DNA of 64,000 nucleotides from Flammeovirgaceae bacterium UBA2371 (GCA_002345965.1 DDTF01000048.1:63453-127452), one strand, 5' to 3'. Positions 51,844 through 60,894 are shown, counted from the stretch's first letter. A program made the numbers and translations. Notes: a model not told the origin generated them from the letters alone.

Positions 51844-52143
51844 ATGAAACAAGATTATTCACTTGAACTATCCGCTGAGAACAATTTCTCTATCCTTAAC
51901 AGGATCGTTAATGTGCTTAACCGGAGGCGCGTTCGAATTAAAAAATTGGTCGCTCACGAAGTTAGTCATGACTTTCACAAAGGCGGAGCAACCTTGCTTT
52001 TATATACCACGCCAGAGATGATTGAAAAAGTAAAACATCAATTGGAAAAACTGATCGAAGTGGAGTATGTCAACTATCATTCGGGTGACGAATTATTTCA
52101 TGAGATCAATGATCGAAACAGCAAAGAAGTTGTACTAAATTAA
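51844..52143 (+). CDS. ilvN: Acetolactate synthase, small regulatory subunit (single ACT)
   Basis: 99 residues with one ACT domain (about 4-75, LELSAENNFSILNRIVNVLNRRRVRIKKLVAHEV ... MIEKVKHQLEKLIEVEYVNYH). It is much shorter than the usual IlvH (about 160 with a C-terminal domain) and resembles the short IlvM-type. It would bind a branched-chain amino acid and inhibit IlvB. Coupled to ilvB by 2 nt. Confidence 0.88.
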   Translation: MKQDYSLELSAENNFSILNRIVNVLNRRRVRIKKLVAHEVSHDFHKGGATLLLYTTPEMIEKVKHQLEKLIEVEYVNYHSGDELFHEINDRNSKEVVLN

Positions 52144-52177
52144 AAGGACCTAAACCAAACATTAAATAAATAGAATT

Positions 52178-53248
52178 ATGGCAAAGATTAATTTCGGAGG
52201 AACATTAGAAGAGGTAGTGACCCGTGAAGAGTTCCCAATGGAAAAAGCGCTGGATGTATTGAGTAATGAAACAATAGCAATCATAGGTTATGGAGTTCAA
52301 GGGCCTGCACAAGCATTAAACCTGCGTGACAATGGATTTAACGTGATTGTAGGACAACGCAAAGGATCTAAGACCTGGGACAAAGCTGTTTCACATGGTT
52401 GGGTTCCAGGTGAAACCCTTTTTGATATTGAGGACGCTGTAAAACAGGGTACAGTTATTGAGTACTTACTCTCCGATGCAGGTCAGATTGCGTTGTGGCC
52501 AAAGGTAAAACCCCATTTGACGGCTGGAAAAACTTTGTATTTCTCTCACGGGTTTGGCATCACCTTTAAAGAAAAGACAGGGATCGTACCCCCTTCCGAC
52601 ATCGATGTGGTGTTGGCAGCCCCCAAAGGATCTGGAACTTCAGTAAGACGCCTGTTTTTGCAAGGCAAAGGAATCAATTCTAGCTACGCTGTTTTTCAGG
52701 ATGCTACAGGCAATGCAGAAGAAAAAGCCATTGCACTGGGAATTGGTGTTGGGTCTGGATATTTATTTAAAACTGATTTTAAGAAAGAAGTATACTCCGA
52801 TCTTACAGGAGAGCGTGGTACATTGATGGGTGCCATAGCAGGAATCTTTGAAGCGCAATATGAAGTACTTCGATCCAAAGGGCATTCACCCTCAGAAGCT
52901 TTTAATGAAACCGTAGAAGAGCTTACGCAAAGCTTGATGCCGCTGGTGGCCGAAAACGGAATGGATTGGATGTATGCCAATTGTTCTACCACCGCTCAAC
53001 GTGGTGCGTTGGACTGGAAGAAAAAATTCAAGGCTGCAACACTACCTGTGTTCAAAGAGCTGTATGATAGTGTAGAAAGTGGAGCAGAAGCCCAACGCAC
53101 TATTGACAAGTGCAGTCAACCGGACTACCGCGAAAAGCTTTCTGAGGAATTGAGAGAATTGCGTGAAAGTGAATTATGGCAAGCTGGCGCTGCCGTACGT
53201 AAGCTAAGACCAGAAAAAGCAAATGTAGAGGCGAGTATGATAGACTAA
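52178..53248 (+). CDS. ilvC: Ketol-acid reductoisomerase (short class)
   Basis: 356 residues, the shorter bacterial class. The N-terminal Rossmann fold has IAIIGYGVQGPAQALNLRDNG, with VGQRKGSKTW in the cofactor-specificity loop, which suggests NADPH but was not tested. KGSGTSVRRLF follows, and the helical domain has DLTGERGTLMGAIAGIFEAQYEVL with the acidic metal ligands at DLTGE and VEELTQSL. It converts acetolactate and acetohydroxybutyrate to their dihydroxy acids. Gap to ilvN 34 nt. Confidence 0.95.
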   Translation: MAKINFGGTLEEVVTREEFPMEKALDVLSNETIAIIGYGVQGPAQALNLRDNGFNVIVGQRKGSKTWDKAVSHGWVPGETLFDIEDAVKQGTVIEYLLSDAGQIALWPKVKPHLTAGKTLYFSHGFGITFKEKTGIVPPSDIDVVLAAPKGSGTSVRRLFLQGKGINSSYAVFQDATGNAEEKAIALGIGVGSGYLFKTDFKKEVYSDLTGERGTLMGAIAGIFEAQYEVLRSKGHSPSEAFNETVEELTQSLMPLVAENGMDWMYANCSTTAQRGALDWKKKFKAATLPVFKELYDSVESGAEAQRTIDKCSQPDYREKLSEELRELRESELWQAGAAVRKLRPEKANVEASMID

Positions 53249-53272
53249 ATCAAATAGGCAGTTGGCAATAGC

Positions 53273-53300
53273 CAATTGACAAGATGTCCATTGTCAATTG
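53273..53300. repeat. Intergenic hairpin between ilvC and ilvA
   Basis: CAATTGACAA (53273-53282) and TTGTCAATTG (53291-53300) form a 10-bp hairpin with an 8-nt loop. A second dyad TTGGC-AATA-GCCAA (53262-53275) overlaps it, and further TTGTCAA units follow to 53320. No T run, so not a standard terminator. Confidence 0.75.
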
Positions 53301-53330
53301 CTAAATTGTCAACTGTCAATTCTACACAGA

Positions 53331-54581
53331 ATGATTAAAAGAGAATTAAAGTACTTAGACATCGACTCAGCTTCGGCATTGCTACAAAAGGTAGTCATCA
53401 AAACTCCCTTGCAGTACCATCGCAAGCTATCTGAAAAGTATGGATGCGATCTGTACTTGAAACGAGAAGATTTACAAAATGTACGTTCCTATAAAATTCG
53501 GGGTGCATACAATCTTATTCAAAGTCTTTCTCCTGCCCAGCGAAGAAATGGCGTGGTCTGTGCAAGCGCGGGCAACCATGCACAAGGTGTTGCTTTTTCA
53601 TGCCGTGAGTTAAAAATTCAAGGAGTAATTTACATGCCCTCTATTACACCTAAGCAAAAGATCAACCAGGTGAGGATGTTTGGTGGAGAGAATGTTGAGA
53701 TCATTTTGATTGGAGATACCTTCGATGAATGTCAATATCACGCTCTTCTTCATGCCAAAAATCATAAGATGGAGTTTATCCCTCCCTTCGACCATTTAAA
53801 GATAATTGAAGGACAGGGAACGGTAGCCAAAGAAACTCTGGCAGACCAACCCAATATTGATTATATTTTTGTTCCTGTTGGTGGCGGTGGCCTTTGTGCC
53901 GGTGTTTCAAGTTATCTAAACACATTTTCTCCGCAAACAAAAATAATTGGTGTAGAGCCACAGGGAGCACCATCGATGACTGAAGCTTTGAAGGCTGGCC
54001 ATCCGGTGGTATTAGACAAAATTGAAAATTTTGTAGATGGCGCATCTGTAAAGAAAGTTGGTGATATCACTTTTGAGTTTTGTAAAGATGCCATCAGTGA
54101 AATGCTTTTAGTACCCGAAGGGAAAGTAAGCTCTACGATTCTCCAACTTTATACGGAAGACGCTATTGTAGCCGAACCTGCAGGGGCACTAAGCATTGCA
54201 GCCCTTGAGCAGTATGCCCATCATCTAAAGGGCAAAACTGTAATTTGTGTGATCAGTGGTGGTAATAATGACATCGATCGCATGCAGGAGATTAAAGAAA
54301 GATCGCTGTTACATGAAGGATTAAAACATTATTTCATTGTGCGTTTTGCTCAGCGCCCCGGAGCACTTAAGGAATTTGTAAATCATATCCTTGGCCCTGA
54401 AGATGATATTGTTCGTTTTGAGTTTATTCAAAAACACAACAAAGAGACAGGGCCAGCTTTGATCGGTATTGAAGTGAAAGATGCAAGTGATTTCCATTTG
54501 TTAGTAAGCCGTATGAACTCAGAAAAAATCAACTTCACGCTGGTCAATCAGAACGAAAATTTATTTGAGTATCTGGTGTAA
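53331..54581 (+). CDS. ilvA: Threonine ammonia-lyase, biosynthetic
   Basis: 416 residues from the ATG at 53331; an in-frame TTG at 53298 would add 11 residues inside a repeat region and is less likely. PLP lysine is in VRSYKIRGAYN (about 49-59), with SAGNHAQGVAFSC, the VPVGGGGLCAGVS loop and a C-terminal ACT-like domain (about 325-410, KHYFIVRFAQRPGALKEFVNHILGP). It deaminates threonine to 2-oxobutanoate for isoleucine. Last gene of the ilv operon, separated from ilvC by an 82-nt region with hairpins. Confidence 0.93.
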   Translation: MIKRELKYLDIDSASALLQKVVIKTPLQYHRKLSEKYGCDLYLKREDLQNVRSYKIRGAYNLIQSLSPAQRRNGVVCASAGNHAQGVAFSCRELKIQGVIYMPSITPKQKINQVRMFGGENVEIILIGDTFDECQYHALLHAKNHKMEFIPPFDHLKIIEGQGTVAKETLADQPNIDYIFVPVGGGGLCAGVSSYLNTFSPQTKIIGVEPQGAPSMTEALKAGHPVVLDKIENFVDGASVKKVGDITFEFCKDAISEMLLVPEGKVSSTILQLYTEDAIVAEPAGALSIAALEQYAHHLKGKTVICVISGGNNDIDRMQEIKERSLLHEGLKHYFIVRFAQRPGALKEFVNHILGPEDDIVRFEFIQKHNKETGPALIGIEVKDASDFHLLVSRMNSEKINFTLVNQNENLFEYLV

Positions 54582-54721
54582 TAGCACGGTGAAATTTTAA
54601 CTAACTCCTCTTCTATTACGTTTATAAAGCGAAATAATGTATACACTATCAGCTTTACTGGGTACGATATGATGTATCTGACTTCTTAATCTTTATGAAG
54701 ATTACAAAGTGAACTGAGCCT

Positions 54722-54759
54722 TTAAAAAAATACCCATCAACATTTAAGTTGATGGGTAT
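54722..54759 (-). terminator. Terminator of the secreted-protein gene
   Basis: 12-bp stem (54730-54741 with 54748-54759) followed on the minus strand by a T7 run (complement of 54724-54730). It lies 18 nt after the stop at 54777. Nothing else is evident in the 195 nt between ilvA and this gene. Confidence 0.8.
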
Positions 54760-54776
54760 ATCCTATTATTGAATAA

Positions 54777-55835
54777 CTATTTTACCTTCTCACCACTCAA
54801 ACCAATTTTTAGTTTATCAATTGAGAGGTTTAGAAATTCAGTCATTGCATTACCCACCTCGCGGGTGTAGTCTTCAGATTTGCAGGCAATAGTATTACTT
54901 AACTCCACCTTTGAGTTGGCTACTGAAAAGAAGGAAGCATAAGAGGGAACAGTAGTAACTTGCTTCTTTGCCTGAGACTTAAATTCCTGCTCAGCAAAAA
55001 CGCCACTAATTTGCACTGGTTCTTTCAGCATCACTTCAATGTATTTATCGGGAGCAGCTGCACCGGGCTTAGGTGATTTACCCGAAACATAAGTGGCTCT
55101 TGCATTTTCCATCCTCAAGTTGGCACCTCCTTTAATTTTGACCGTGCCCAAAGCAGACTTAGGATCCAAATAGATACTTGGAACATTAATGGCTACATCT
55201 ACCACAATCATATCATCTAAATCCTTTGAAACTTTAGGAAGCCCTTTATGATATATGGATGATAAAAACTCTGAGTTTTCTGCACCCCCCAAATTGGAAA
55301 TAAAGCTTCCCTTTTCCTTTCCTTTCTTAGTTACTCTTTTAACATAATAAGAAAATCCATCAGGCACTACCATCAAACTTCCTTCTACTTGCTCTTCATT
55401 AATCCTTGGTCCGTCCAATAATTCATCGTCAGCAAAAGATTCCAAATCTTTGTAATCCCTGGAATTGTATACTTCCAATCCAAGGCTTTTCAATTTAGCA
55501 ACATAGTCATTGTATAGCTTATTCGTCAATTGCTGAAGTTCCTCCGGTTCAATGCCCTCTACTCCTACAGCTAATCGAGCTGTTGCATCACCAGTATAAG
55601 AACCACCACCAAACTGACGTCCACCATGAATGGTTTTCTCAGCTTCAGCAATCATCTGGTAGTACACTTTGAAGTTTTTGATAAATACCTTTTTCGGTGC
55701 CTCATTGAGGTCTTTAGAACCCATCTGACCTACATCAATCACCTTATCAGTGATCAATTGTGCGTGCATCTGTAATGAGAATATCAGAGCGATTATCGTA
55801 GCTCCTATTTTTATCAAAATTCTATCAGGTTTCAT
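54777..55835 (-). CDS. Secreted protein of unknown function
   Basis: 352 residues with a signal peptide (about 8-25, IALIFSLQMHAQ). It has no recognised family. The mature part shows an alpha/beta layout; segments VFIKNFKVYYQMIAEAEKTI, LTNKLYNDYVAKLKSLGLEVYNSRDY, VVDVAINVPSIYLD and the C-terminal TEFLNLSIDKLKIGLSGEK are the most regular. A Gly-rich segment HGGRQFGGGSYTG lies near 69-81. It is followed by its own terminator and is 101 nt from the response regulator gene upstream. Confidence 0.6.
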   Translation of the reverse strand: MKPDRILIKIGATIIALIFSLQMHAQLITDKVIDVGQMGSKDLNEAPKKVFIKNFKVYYQMIAEAEKTIHGGRQFGGGSYTGDATARLAVGVEGIEPEELQQLTNKLYNDYVAKLKSLGLEVYNSRDYKDLESFADDELLDGPRINEEQVEGSLMVVPDGFSYYVKRVTKKGKEKGSFISNLGGAENSEFLSSIYHKGLPKVSKDLDDMIVVDVAINVPSIYLDPKSALGTVKIKGGANLRMENARATYVSGKSPKPGAAAPDKYIEVMLKEPVQISGVFAEQEFKSQAKKQVTTVPSYASFFSVANSKVELSNTIACKSEDYTREVGNAMTEFLNLSIDKLKIGLSGEKVK

Positions 55836-55936
55836 AACGATTGGGGGTTTGGTTTCACGATATAAAGATCAGCAATGGTTTAGGGGGATATAATACCCTT
55901 ATCACCGCATTTCTATATACCGTAAACCCGCAAGAA

Positions 55937-56602
55937 TTAGATGAGGTTGTTCGCGTAGGCAAACTTGATGAGGCCTACCAGGGAGTTGGTGCCCGTCTTT
56001 TTAAAAATGTTCTTTCGGTGAGTTTCTACTGTTCTTTCGCTGATAAACAGCTCTTCGGCAATCTGTTTATTGGTATACTCTTTGGCTATCAATTTAACGA
56101 TTTCGCGTTCCCGATCCGTTAGTAATTTTCCTTCATCAGGGTTTTGAAGGTTTACAATCAATAGTTTGTTGATGTCATTACTCAGAAATACTTTCCCGGC
56201 AGCTACTTCTTTAATCGCCTGCAACAATTCATGCTGAGTATCTTTTTTCAACACATAACCGTTGATGCCTGCCTTTAATATTTCCTTTACCAGGTGTACT
56301 TCATCGTGCATGCTCAACAATATGATTTTAATGTTGGCATTAAGTCTTTTTACCGTGTGTATGAGGGACAACCCATCCATTCCTGGCATATTGAAGTCCG
56401 TAATCATTAGGTCAACTTCATTCTTCTTGAGAAACTCCAAAGCCATTTCGGCACTTTCTGCCTGACATACTATCTGATATCCTGCTCGTTCCAGCAGGCT
56501 TTGTATACCATCAATTAGAATAGCATGATCATCAACAAGAAGTATTCTCATACCTTCCATTTTTTTCTTTCTCCAGAAATCAAAGATACCTGCCTTGCGC
56601 AT
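55937..56602 (-). CDS. NarL/LuxR-type response regulator
   Basis: 221 residues from the first ATG. Residues 1-17 are basic and outside the receiver, so Met 15 (56560) or Met 18 (56551) may be the true start. Receiver about 18-135 with acidic pair VDDH, phosphoacceptor Asp 69 in LMITDFNMPG and Lys in GYVLKKD. HTH about 155-218 (LTDREREIVKLIAKEYTNKQIAEELFISERTVETHRKNIF). It partners the TPR kinase whose stop lies 17 nt upstream. Targets are unknown. Confidence 0.92.
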   Translation of the reverse strand: MRKAGIFDFWRKKKMEGMRILLVDDHAILIDGIQSLLERAGYQIVCQAESAEMALEFLKKNEVDLMITDFNMPGMDGLSLIHTVKRLNANIKIILLSMHDEVHLVKEILKAGINGYVLKKDTQHELLQAIKEVAAGKVFLSNDINKLLIVNLQNPDEGKLLTDREREIVKLIAKEYTNKQIAEELFISERTVETHRKNIFKKTGTNSLVGLIKFAYANNLI

Positions 56603-56619
56603 AGTCGCAAGGATACAAT

Positions 56620-58593
56620 CTAACGAACGGTAATTCCATCCGTACCAATGGGTATTTTGTTGTCCTTGTTCGCCACCCTACCCTCCTCTGGTATCGTCAG
56701 GGGTACCTTGGCAATAAGTATTGTTCCGTTTCGCCCATTGCTGGAGTCTACTTCTACCTCACCATGAAGCAACTTTACCCTCGAAAGGATATTTCTCCAT
56801 CCATTTCCTGTGCTCTTTTCCAAAACAGTCACATCAAAGCCTTTACCATTGTCGTCAATTGTAATGTTGAGCTCATCTCCGTGCCCTACAATTTGTATCT
56901 CTATTTGCGTTGCCTCAGCATACTTCAAAATATTATTCACCCACTCCTGTACAGTCCGATAAAGGGAAATTTCCTGTACCTCTGATAAACGATCTGGAGT
57001 ATCGAAGGAATTCACCAATACCATTACCCGGCCCGTAGAGTTAATCCTCAATGCCATTTCTTTTAGTGCTGGCACAAGACCGTGTTGAATTAATGTCTGC
57101 GGCATTAGATTAAATGCAATGCCCCGGATCTCCTTTTGCATCTCATCAATGATTGTCTCTGATTTGGAAACTACTTTCAGTCGTGACTCTGTTGTAGCAT
57201 TTTCATTTATACTTCCCAACAACAATCTGAGTGAAGAAATCAATTGCCCCATTCCATCGTGTAAATCCTGAGCAAACCGTTTTCTTTCAGACTCCTGTGA
57301 TTGAATAGAGGCATTGATGTAAGCCTCCCTTAGCTTAAGGTCATTTTCAGCTTTTAAGTATTCCTGTTTCTTTCTCGCTTTATTTCTTAAGAGCAGAAAA
57401 ATGATTACAAGCAATAGCAAGCCAAAGCACATTGCAACAATGATAGCGTAATTAAACTTTATTTGTGCCTGCTGCTGATCCAACGCAATTTGTTGCATCA
57501 CAATTTGCTGCTCTTTCTTTTCCGTTTCGTATTTGGCATTGATATCCTCAATGTATCTTTTATTGTTTTCATTTAAAATGGAATCACTCAATACATCATA
57601 AGCTTTATACAAATCAAATGCCTTATCCCTAAGTCCTATCCGCTCGTAATTTTTAGACAGATTGAATAGGTTTTCTTTTTGCAAAAATAATTCCCCTATT
57701 TGTCGAGATATTCCCAAAGATTTCTCCTGTAAAACTATGGCCTTATTAAAATTCCCTCTCAGTGCTTCGGTAACGCCTAAATTGAAATAAACCTCTGCCA
57801 GTCCCGCTTTGCTGTCTACCTTTTCATAGTACTCGGCAGCTCTTTCGTAATAATAAGTGGCCGAATCCTGCATTTCCTTTTTCTGAAAGTCCGTAGCCAT
57901 ATTTTGCAAGGCATTGCCAATGCTATACAGCGCATTGAGTTTCATTTGAATGGACAAAGCCTTCTTGGTGTAATACAGAGAAGAATCATAATTCTGCTGT
58001 TTTGAAAAAGCAGAACCAAGATTGGCATAACCACTTGCAATCTCGGTGCTGTCTTGAGTCAGGATCGCATTATTGATATACCGCTTAAAATATTTAGCTG
58101 CGTTTTTAAAATCACCATTGGCAAAATAAACCTGACCAATGATGTTCAAAGAAATACCCATACCCTTCTTGTCATCCAGTTGTTCAAACAAAGTAAGTGC
58201 ACTCGAGGCATAATCGATTGTTTCCTTATACTCTCCTTTCCTGTTATAAATCATGGAAACATTTACAGAAATTTTTGCTTGTTCTAAGGTATTATTCAGT
58301 GCATTGAATTTTTTATTGGCTATGTTATAATGAATTAGTGAACTGTCGTATAGGTTTTTGCGATAATAGTAGATGGCCAAAAGTTTATGGTACTCTCCTT
58401 CCTGAAAAAGGTAGCCAGTATGTGTTTCAAGAAAAAAATGTAATGAGTCAAGATAGATTTTACCCTGGTTCGCATCAAGATTCATTTGTTGCCTTGCTGT
58501 AGAAATCCAATGTGACATCTTCAGTGAGTCAGACTCAATCGCAAATGCTTCCAGTGAAAAAAGTAAAACGAATGCGATAGATAAGGACTTCAT
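56620..58593 (-). CDS. TPR sensor histidine kinase (HisKA_3 type)
   Basis: 657 residues. Signal peptide (about 1-18, VLLFSLEAFAIE), then about seven tetratricopeptide repeats (about 60-340), a coiled coil rich in Gln (QQIVMQQIALDQQQAQ), one transmembrane helix (about 380-402, YAIIVAMCFGLLLLVIIFLLL) and a NarX-type core with phosphoacceptor His 445 in RFAQDLHDGMGQLISS, and an HATPase domain (about 540-640, NNILKYAEA, IDDNGKGFD). TPR domains would be periplasmic and bind protein. It shares the TPR-helix-kinase plan with the kinase at 17659-19815 but has a different catalytic family. Confidence 0.92.
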   Translation of the reverse strand: MKSLSIAFVLLFSLEAFAIESDSLKMSHWISTARQQMNLDANQGKIYLDSLHFFLETHTGYLFQEGEYHKLLAIYYYRKNLYDSSLIHYNIANKKFNALNNTLEQAKISVNVSMIYNRKGEYKETIDYASSALTLFEQLDDKKGMGISLNIIGQVYFANGDFKNAAKYFKRYINNAILTQDSTEIASGYANLGSAFSKQQNYDSSLYYTKKALSIQMKLNALYSIGNALQNMATDFQKKEMQDSATYYYERAAEYYEKVDSKAGLAEVYFNLGVTEALRGNFNKAIVLQEKSLGISRQIGELFLQKENLFNLSKNYERIGLRDKAFDLYKAYDVLSDSILNENNKRYIEDINAKYETEKKEQQIVMQQIALDQQQAQIKFNYAIIVAMCFGLLLLVIIFLLLRNKARKKQEYLKAENDLKLREAYINASIQSQESERKRFAQDLHDGMGQLISSLRLLLGSINENATTESRLKVVSKSETIIDEMQKEIRGIAFNLMPQTLIQHGLVPALKEMALRINSTGRVMVLVNSFDTPDRLSEVQEISLYRTVQEWVNNILKYAEATQIEIQIVGHGDELNITIDDNGKGFDVTVLEKSTGNGWRNILSRVKLLHGEVEVDSSNGRNGTILIAKVPLTIPEEGRVANKDNKIPIGTDGITVR

Positions 58594-58667
58594 AGTCGAA
58601 ATTTGATTTAAGATAATTTACCCTGAATTTTAAATTTAAGCATTTAGCTACCAAACGCTTGTCAGGC

Positions 58668-58751
58668 ATGAAAAATATTTTCAAGGATTTCATTGACCTA
58701 AACCTCAACTTTATACACCTTGTCAATGAATTCAAAATAGGATGTAAATAA
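58668..58751 (+). CDS. Leucine leader peptide of the leu operon
   Basis: 27 codons (ATG at 58668, TAA at 58749-58751) encoding MKNIFKDFIDLNLNFIHLV then NEFKIGCK. Leu codons are CTA (11), CTC (13) and CTT (18), with Ile at 4, 9, 16, 24 and Val at 19. The density of control codons is lower than in the other two leaders, but its position between a start and a leu terminator supports the call. A minimal promoter is not obvious upstream. Confidence 0.65.
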   Translation: MKNIFKDFIDLNLNFIHLVNEFKIGCK

Positions 58752-58773
58752 ACTAAACCTAAACCGTCAACTG

Positions 58774-58812
58774 AAACCGTGCCGATTTCCATCGGCACGG
58801 TTTTGTTTTTTT
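58774..58812 (+). terminator. Attenuator terminator before leuC
   Basis: 13-bp stem AAACCGTGCCGAT / ATCGGCACGGTTT (58774-58786 with 58791-58803, 4-nt TTCC loop) and a T tract TTTTGTTTTTTT (58801-58812). It lies 34 nt before leuC and 22 nt after the leader stop codon. Confidence 0.9.
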
Positions 58813-58822
58813 AGGACCATAC

Positions 58823-58838
58823 CAAACTAACGATTGTT
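58823..58838 (+). promoter_or_regulatory. Shared 16-nt leader element, leuC copy
   Basis: CAAACTAACGATTGTT, identical over 16 nt to the element before ilvE (47464-47479) and in the same place, 8 nt before the start codon and 10 nt after the attenuator T tract. Flanking bases differ between the two. Confidence 0.75.
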
Positions 58839-58846
58839 ATAAGCTG

Positions 58847-60277
58847 ATGCCAAAAACACTTTTTGATAAAATCTGGGACAAACACATAGTTACATCACGC
58901 GAAGGATACCCCGATCCACTTTACATTGATCGTCATTTCATCCATGAGGTTACAAGTCCTCAGGCTTTTGACGGATTGAAAAAACGAGGCATAGGTGTAT
59001 TCAATAGGGAGCGTACCACTGCAACTGCAGATCACAATGTGCCCACCAAAGATCAACACCTTCCCATTAAAGAAGCCTTGTCTCGTCATCAGGTTGAAAC
59101 ACTGAGAAAGAACTGCAAAGACTTTGGCATCACACTTTATGACTTGGGACATCCTTTTCAGGGAATTGTTCATATCATAGGACCAGAACTTGGACTTACT
59201 CAGCCTGGCATGACCATCGTTTGTGGTGATAGTCACACCTCCACCCACGGAGCTTTTGGCGCTATTGCTTTTGGTATTGGTACCAGCGAGGTGGAACAAG
59301 TGCTTGCAACACAATGCATTCTGCAGCACAAACCCAAACGCATGAAAATTGAAATCAATGGCGAATTGGGAAAAGGCGTTTTAGCCAAAGACATTATTCT
59401 TTACATCATTTCAAAAATTTCATCCAGTGGTGCTACGGGGTACTTTGTAGAGTATGCTGGCGACACCATTGTACACCTTTCTATGGAAGCACGGATGACC
59501 ATCTGCAACATGAGCATCGAAATGGGTGCCCGGGGAGGTATGATTGCACCCGATGAAACCACTTTCAATTACATCAAGGGAAGAAAATTTGCACCACATG
59601 GTGATGCCTTCAACCAAAAAGTTGAAGAATGGAAGCAGCTCAGGTCTGATGAGAACGCTCAATTTGACAAAGTCCTTTCATTCGATGCAACTGACATCGG
59701 GCCAATGATCACCTACGGTACCAACCCGGGTATGGGCATCAGAATTTCAGACCGAATTCCAACAGCAGAAGAACTAAAAGATATCAGTGAAAAACCTTCG
59801 TTCATTAAGTCACTGCATTATATGGGACTGGAGCCGGGCTCTCAATTACTCGGCAAACCCATTGACTATGTCTTTATCGGAAGTTGCACCAACGCACGTA
59901 TCGAAGATTTGAGACTGGTTGCCTCCATCGTTAATGGGAAAAAGAAAGCAGAAGGGGTGGAGGTGTGGATTGTGCCGGGATCAAAGCAAGTACAAGATCA
60001 GGCGCAGAGAGAAGGCCTTGATAAAATTTTTGAAGCCGCTGGTTTTGAATTGAGAAGCCCGGGGTGCTCCGCCTGCCTGGGTATGAATGAAGACAAGATA
60101 CCCGCTGGCAAGTATTGTATCTCTACCTCCAACAGAAATTTTGAAGGTCGGCAAGGACCTCAATCGAGAACATTTTTGGCCAGCCCACTGAGTGCCGCAG
60201 CTGCAGCCATTACTGGCAGGGTAACTGATGTGAGAGAGCTGATGAAAATATCAAAAGTTGACAAAGTGCCTCACTAG
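58847..60277 (+). CDS. leuC: 3-isopropylmalate dehydratase, large subunit
   Basis: 476 residues. TLFDKIWDKHIV at the start, VTSPQAFDGLKKRG, NVPTKDQHLPIK, IVCGDSHTSTHGAFGAIAFGIGTSEVE, and the three 4Fe-4S cysteines in VFIGSCTNARIEDL and PGCSACLGMN. The active-site SNRNFEGRQG segment is near the C-terminus. It isomerises 2-isopropylmalate to 3-isopropylmalate with LeuD. First gene of the leu operon, downstream of the attenuator. Confidence 0.95.
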   Translation: MPKTLFDKIWDKHIVTSREGYPDPLYIDRHFIHEVTSPQAFDGLKKRGIGVFNRERTTATADHNVPTKDQHLPIKEALSRHQVETLRKNCKDFGITLYDLGHPFQGIVHIIGPELGLTQPGMTIVCGDSHTSTHGAFGAIAFGIGTSEVEQVLATQCILQHKPKRMKIEINGELGKGVLAKDIILYIISKISSSGATGYFVEYAGDTIVHLSMEARMTICNMSIEMGARGGMIAPDETTFNYIKGRKFAPHGDAFNQKVEEWKQLRSDENAQFDKVLSFDATDIGPMITYGTNPGMGIRISDRIPTAEELKDISEKPSFIKSLHYMGLEPGSQLLGKPIDYVFIGSCTNARIEDLRLVASIVNGKKKAEGVEVWIVPGSKQVQDQAQREGLDKIFEAAGFELRSPGCSACLGMNEDKIPAGKYCISTSNRNFEGRQGPQSRTFLASPLSAAAAAITGRVTDVRELMKISKVDKVPH

Positions 60278-60315
60278 TCAAGTGAATATTGTCAACCGTA
60301 AACCACTTAAATAAA

Positions 60316-60894
60316 ATGAAAGAAAAATTTAATACGATAAAGAGTACGGCAGTCCCCCTTCCTGACGAGAATGTGGATACCGATCAGATTATTCCTGCGC
60401 GTTTTTTAAAAGCCACCACCAGAGAAGGTTTTGGTGATAATCTGTTTCGGGATTGGCGCTATGACAGCAACGGTCAACCTATGGTTGATTTCGTATTGAA
60501 CAACAAAATTTATCAGGGTAAAATTTTAATCGCTGGTAAAAATTTTGGCTGTGGTAGCAGCCGAGAGCATGCAGCCTGGGCACTTTATGATTATGGATTT
60601 CGCGTGGTGGTATCCAGTTTTTTTGCCGATATCTTTAAAAACAATGCGCTGAACAATGGATTGCTACCCATTGTGGTTAATGACACCTTCTTACAATCAT
60701 TAATTCATGCCGTTAATAAAAATCCTGCCACCGCCATTACGGTGAACCTGAAAGCACAAACCATTTCGTTTGAAAATCAATCAGCAGACTTTGAAATCAA
60801 TCCTTATAAAAAATCGTGCATGATCAATGGATATGATGACATCGATTATTTATTGAGTCTACGAGAAGACATTAAACAATTTGAATTATCGTAA
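60316..60894 (+). CDS. leuD: 3-isopropylmalate dehydratase, small subunit
   Basis: 192 residues from the ATG at 60316; a TTG in frame at 60289 would add 9 residues of poor character. Motifs are LPDENVDTDQIIPARFL (about 15-31) and GKNFGCGSSREHAAWALYDYGFRVVVS (about 74-100), the swivel domain of the aconitase superfamily. It completes the LeuCD active site. Stop and leuB start overlap by 1 nt (TAATG). Confidence 0.94.
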   Translation: MKEKFNTIKSTAVPLPDENVDTDQIIPARFLKATTREGFGDNLFRDWRYDSNGQPMVDFVLNNKIYQGKILIAGKNFGCGSSREHAAWALYDYGFRVVVSSFFADIFKNNALNNGLLPIVVNDTFLQSLIHAVNKNPATAITVNLKAQTISFENQSADFEINPYKKSCMINGYDDIDYLLSLREDIKQFELS

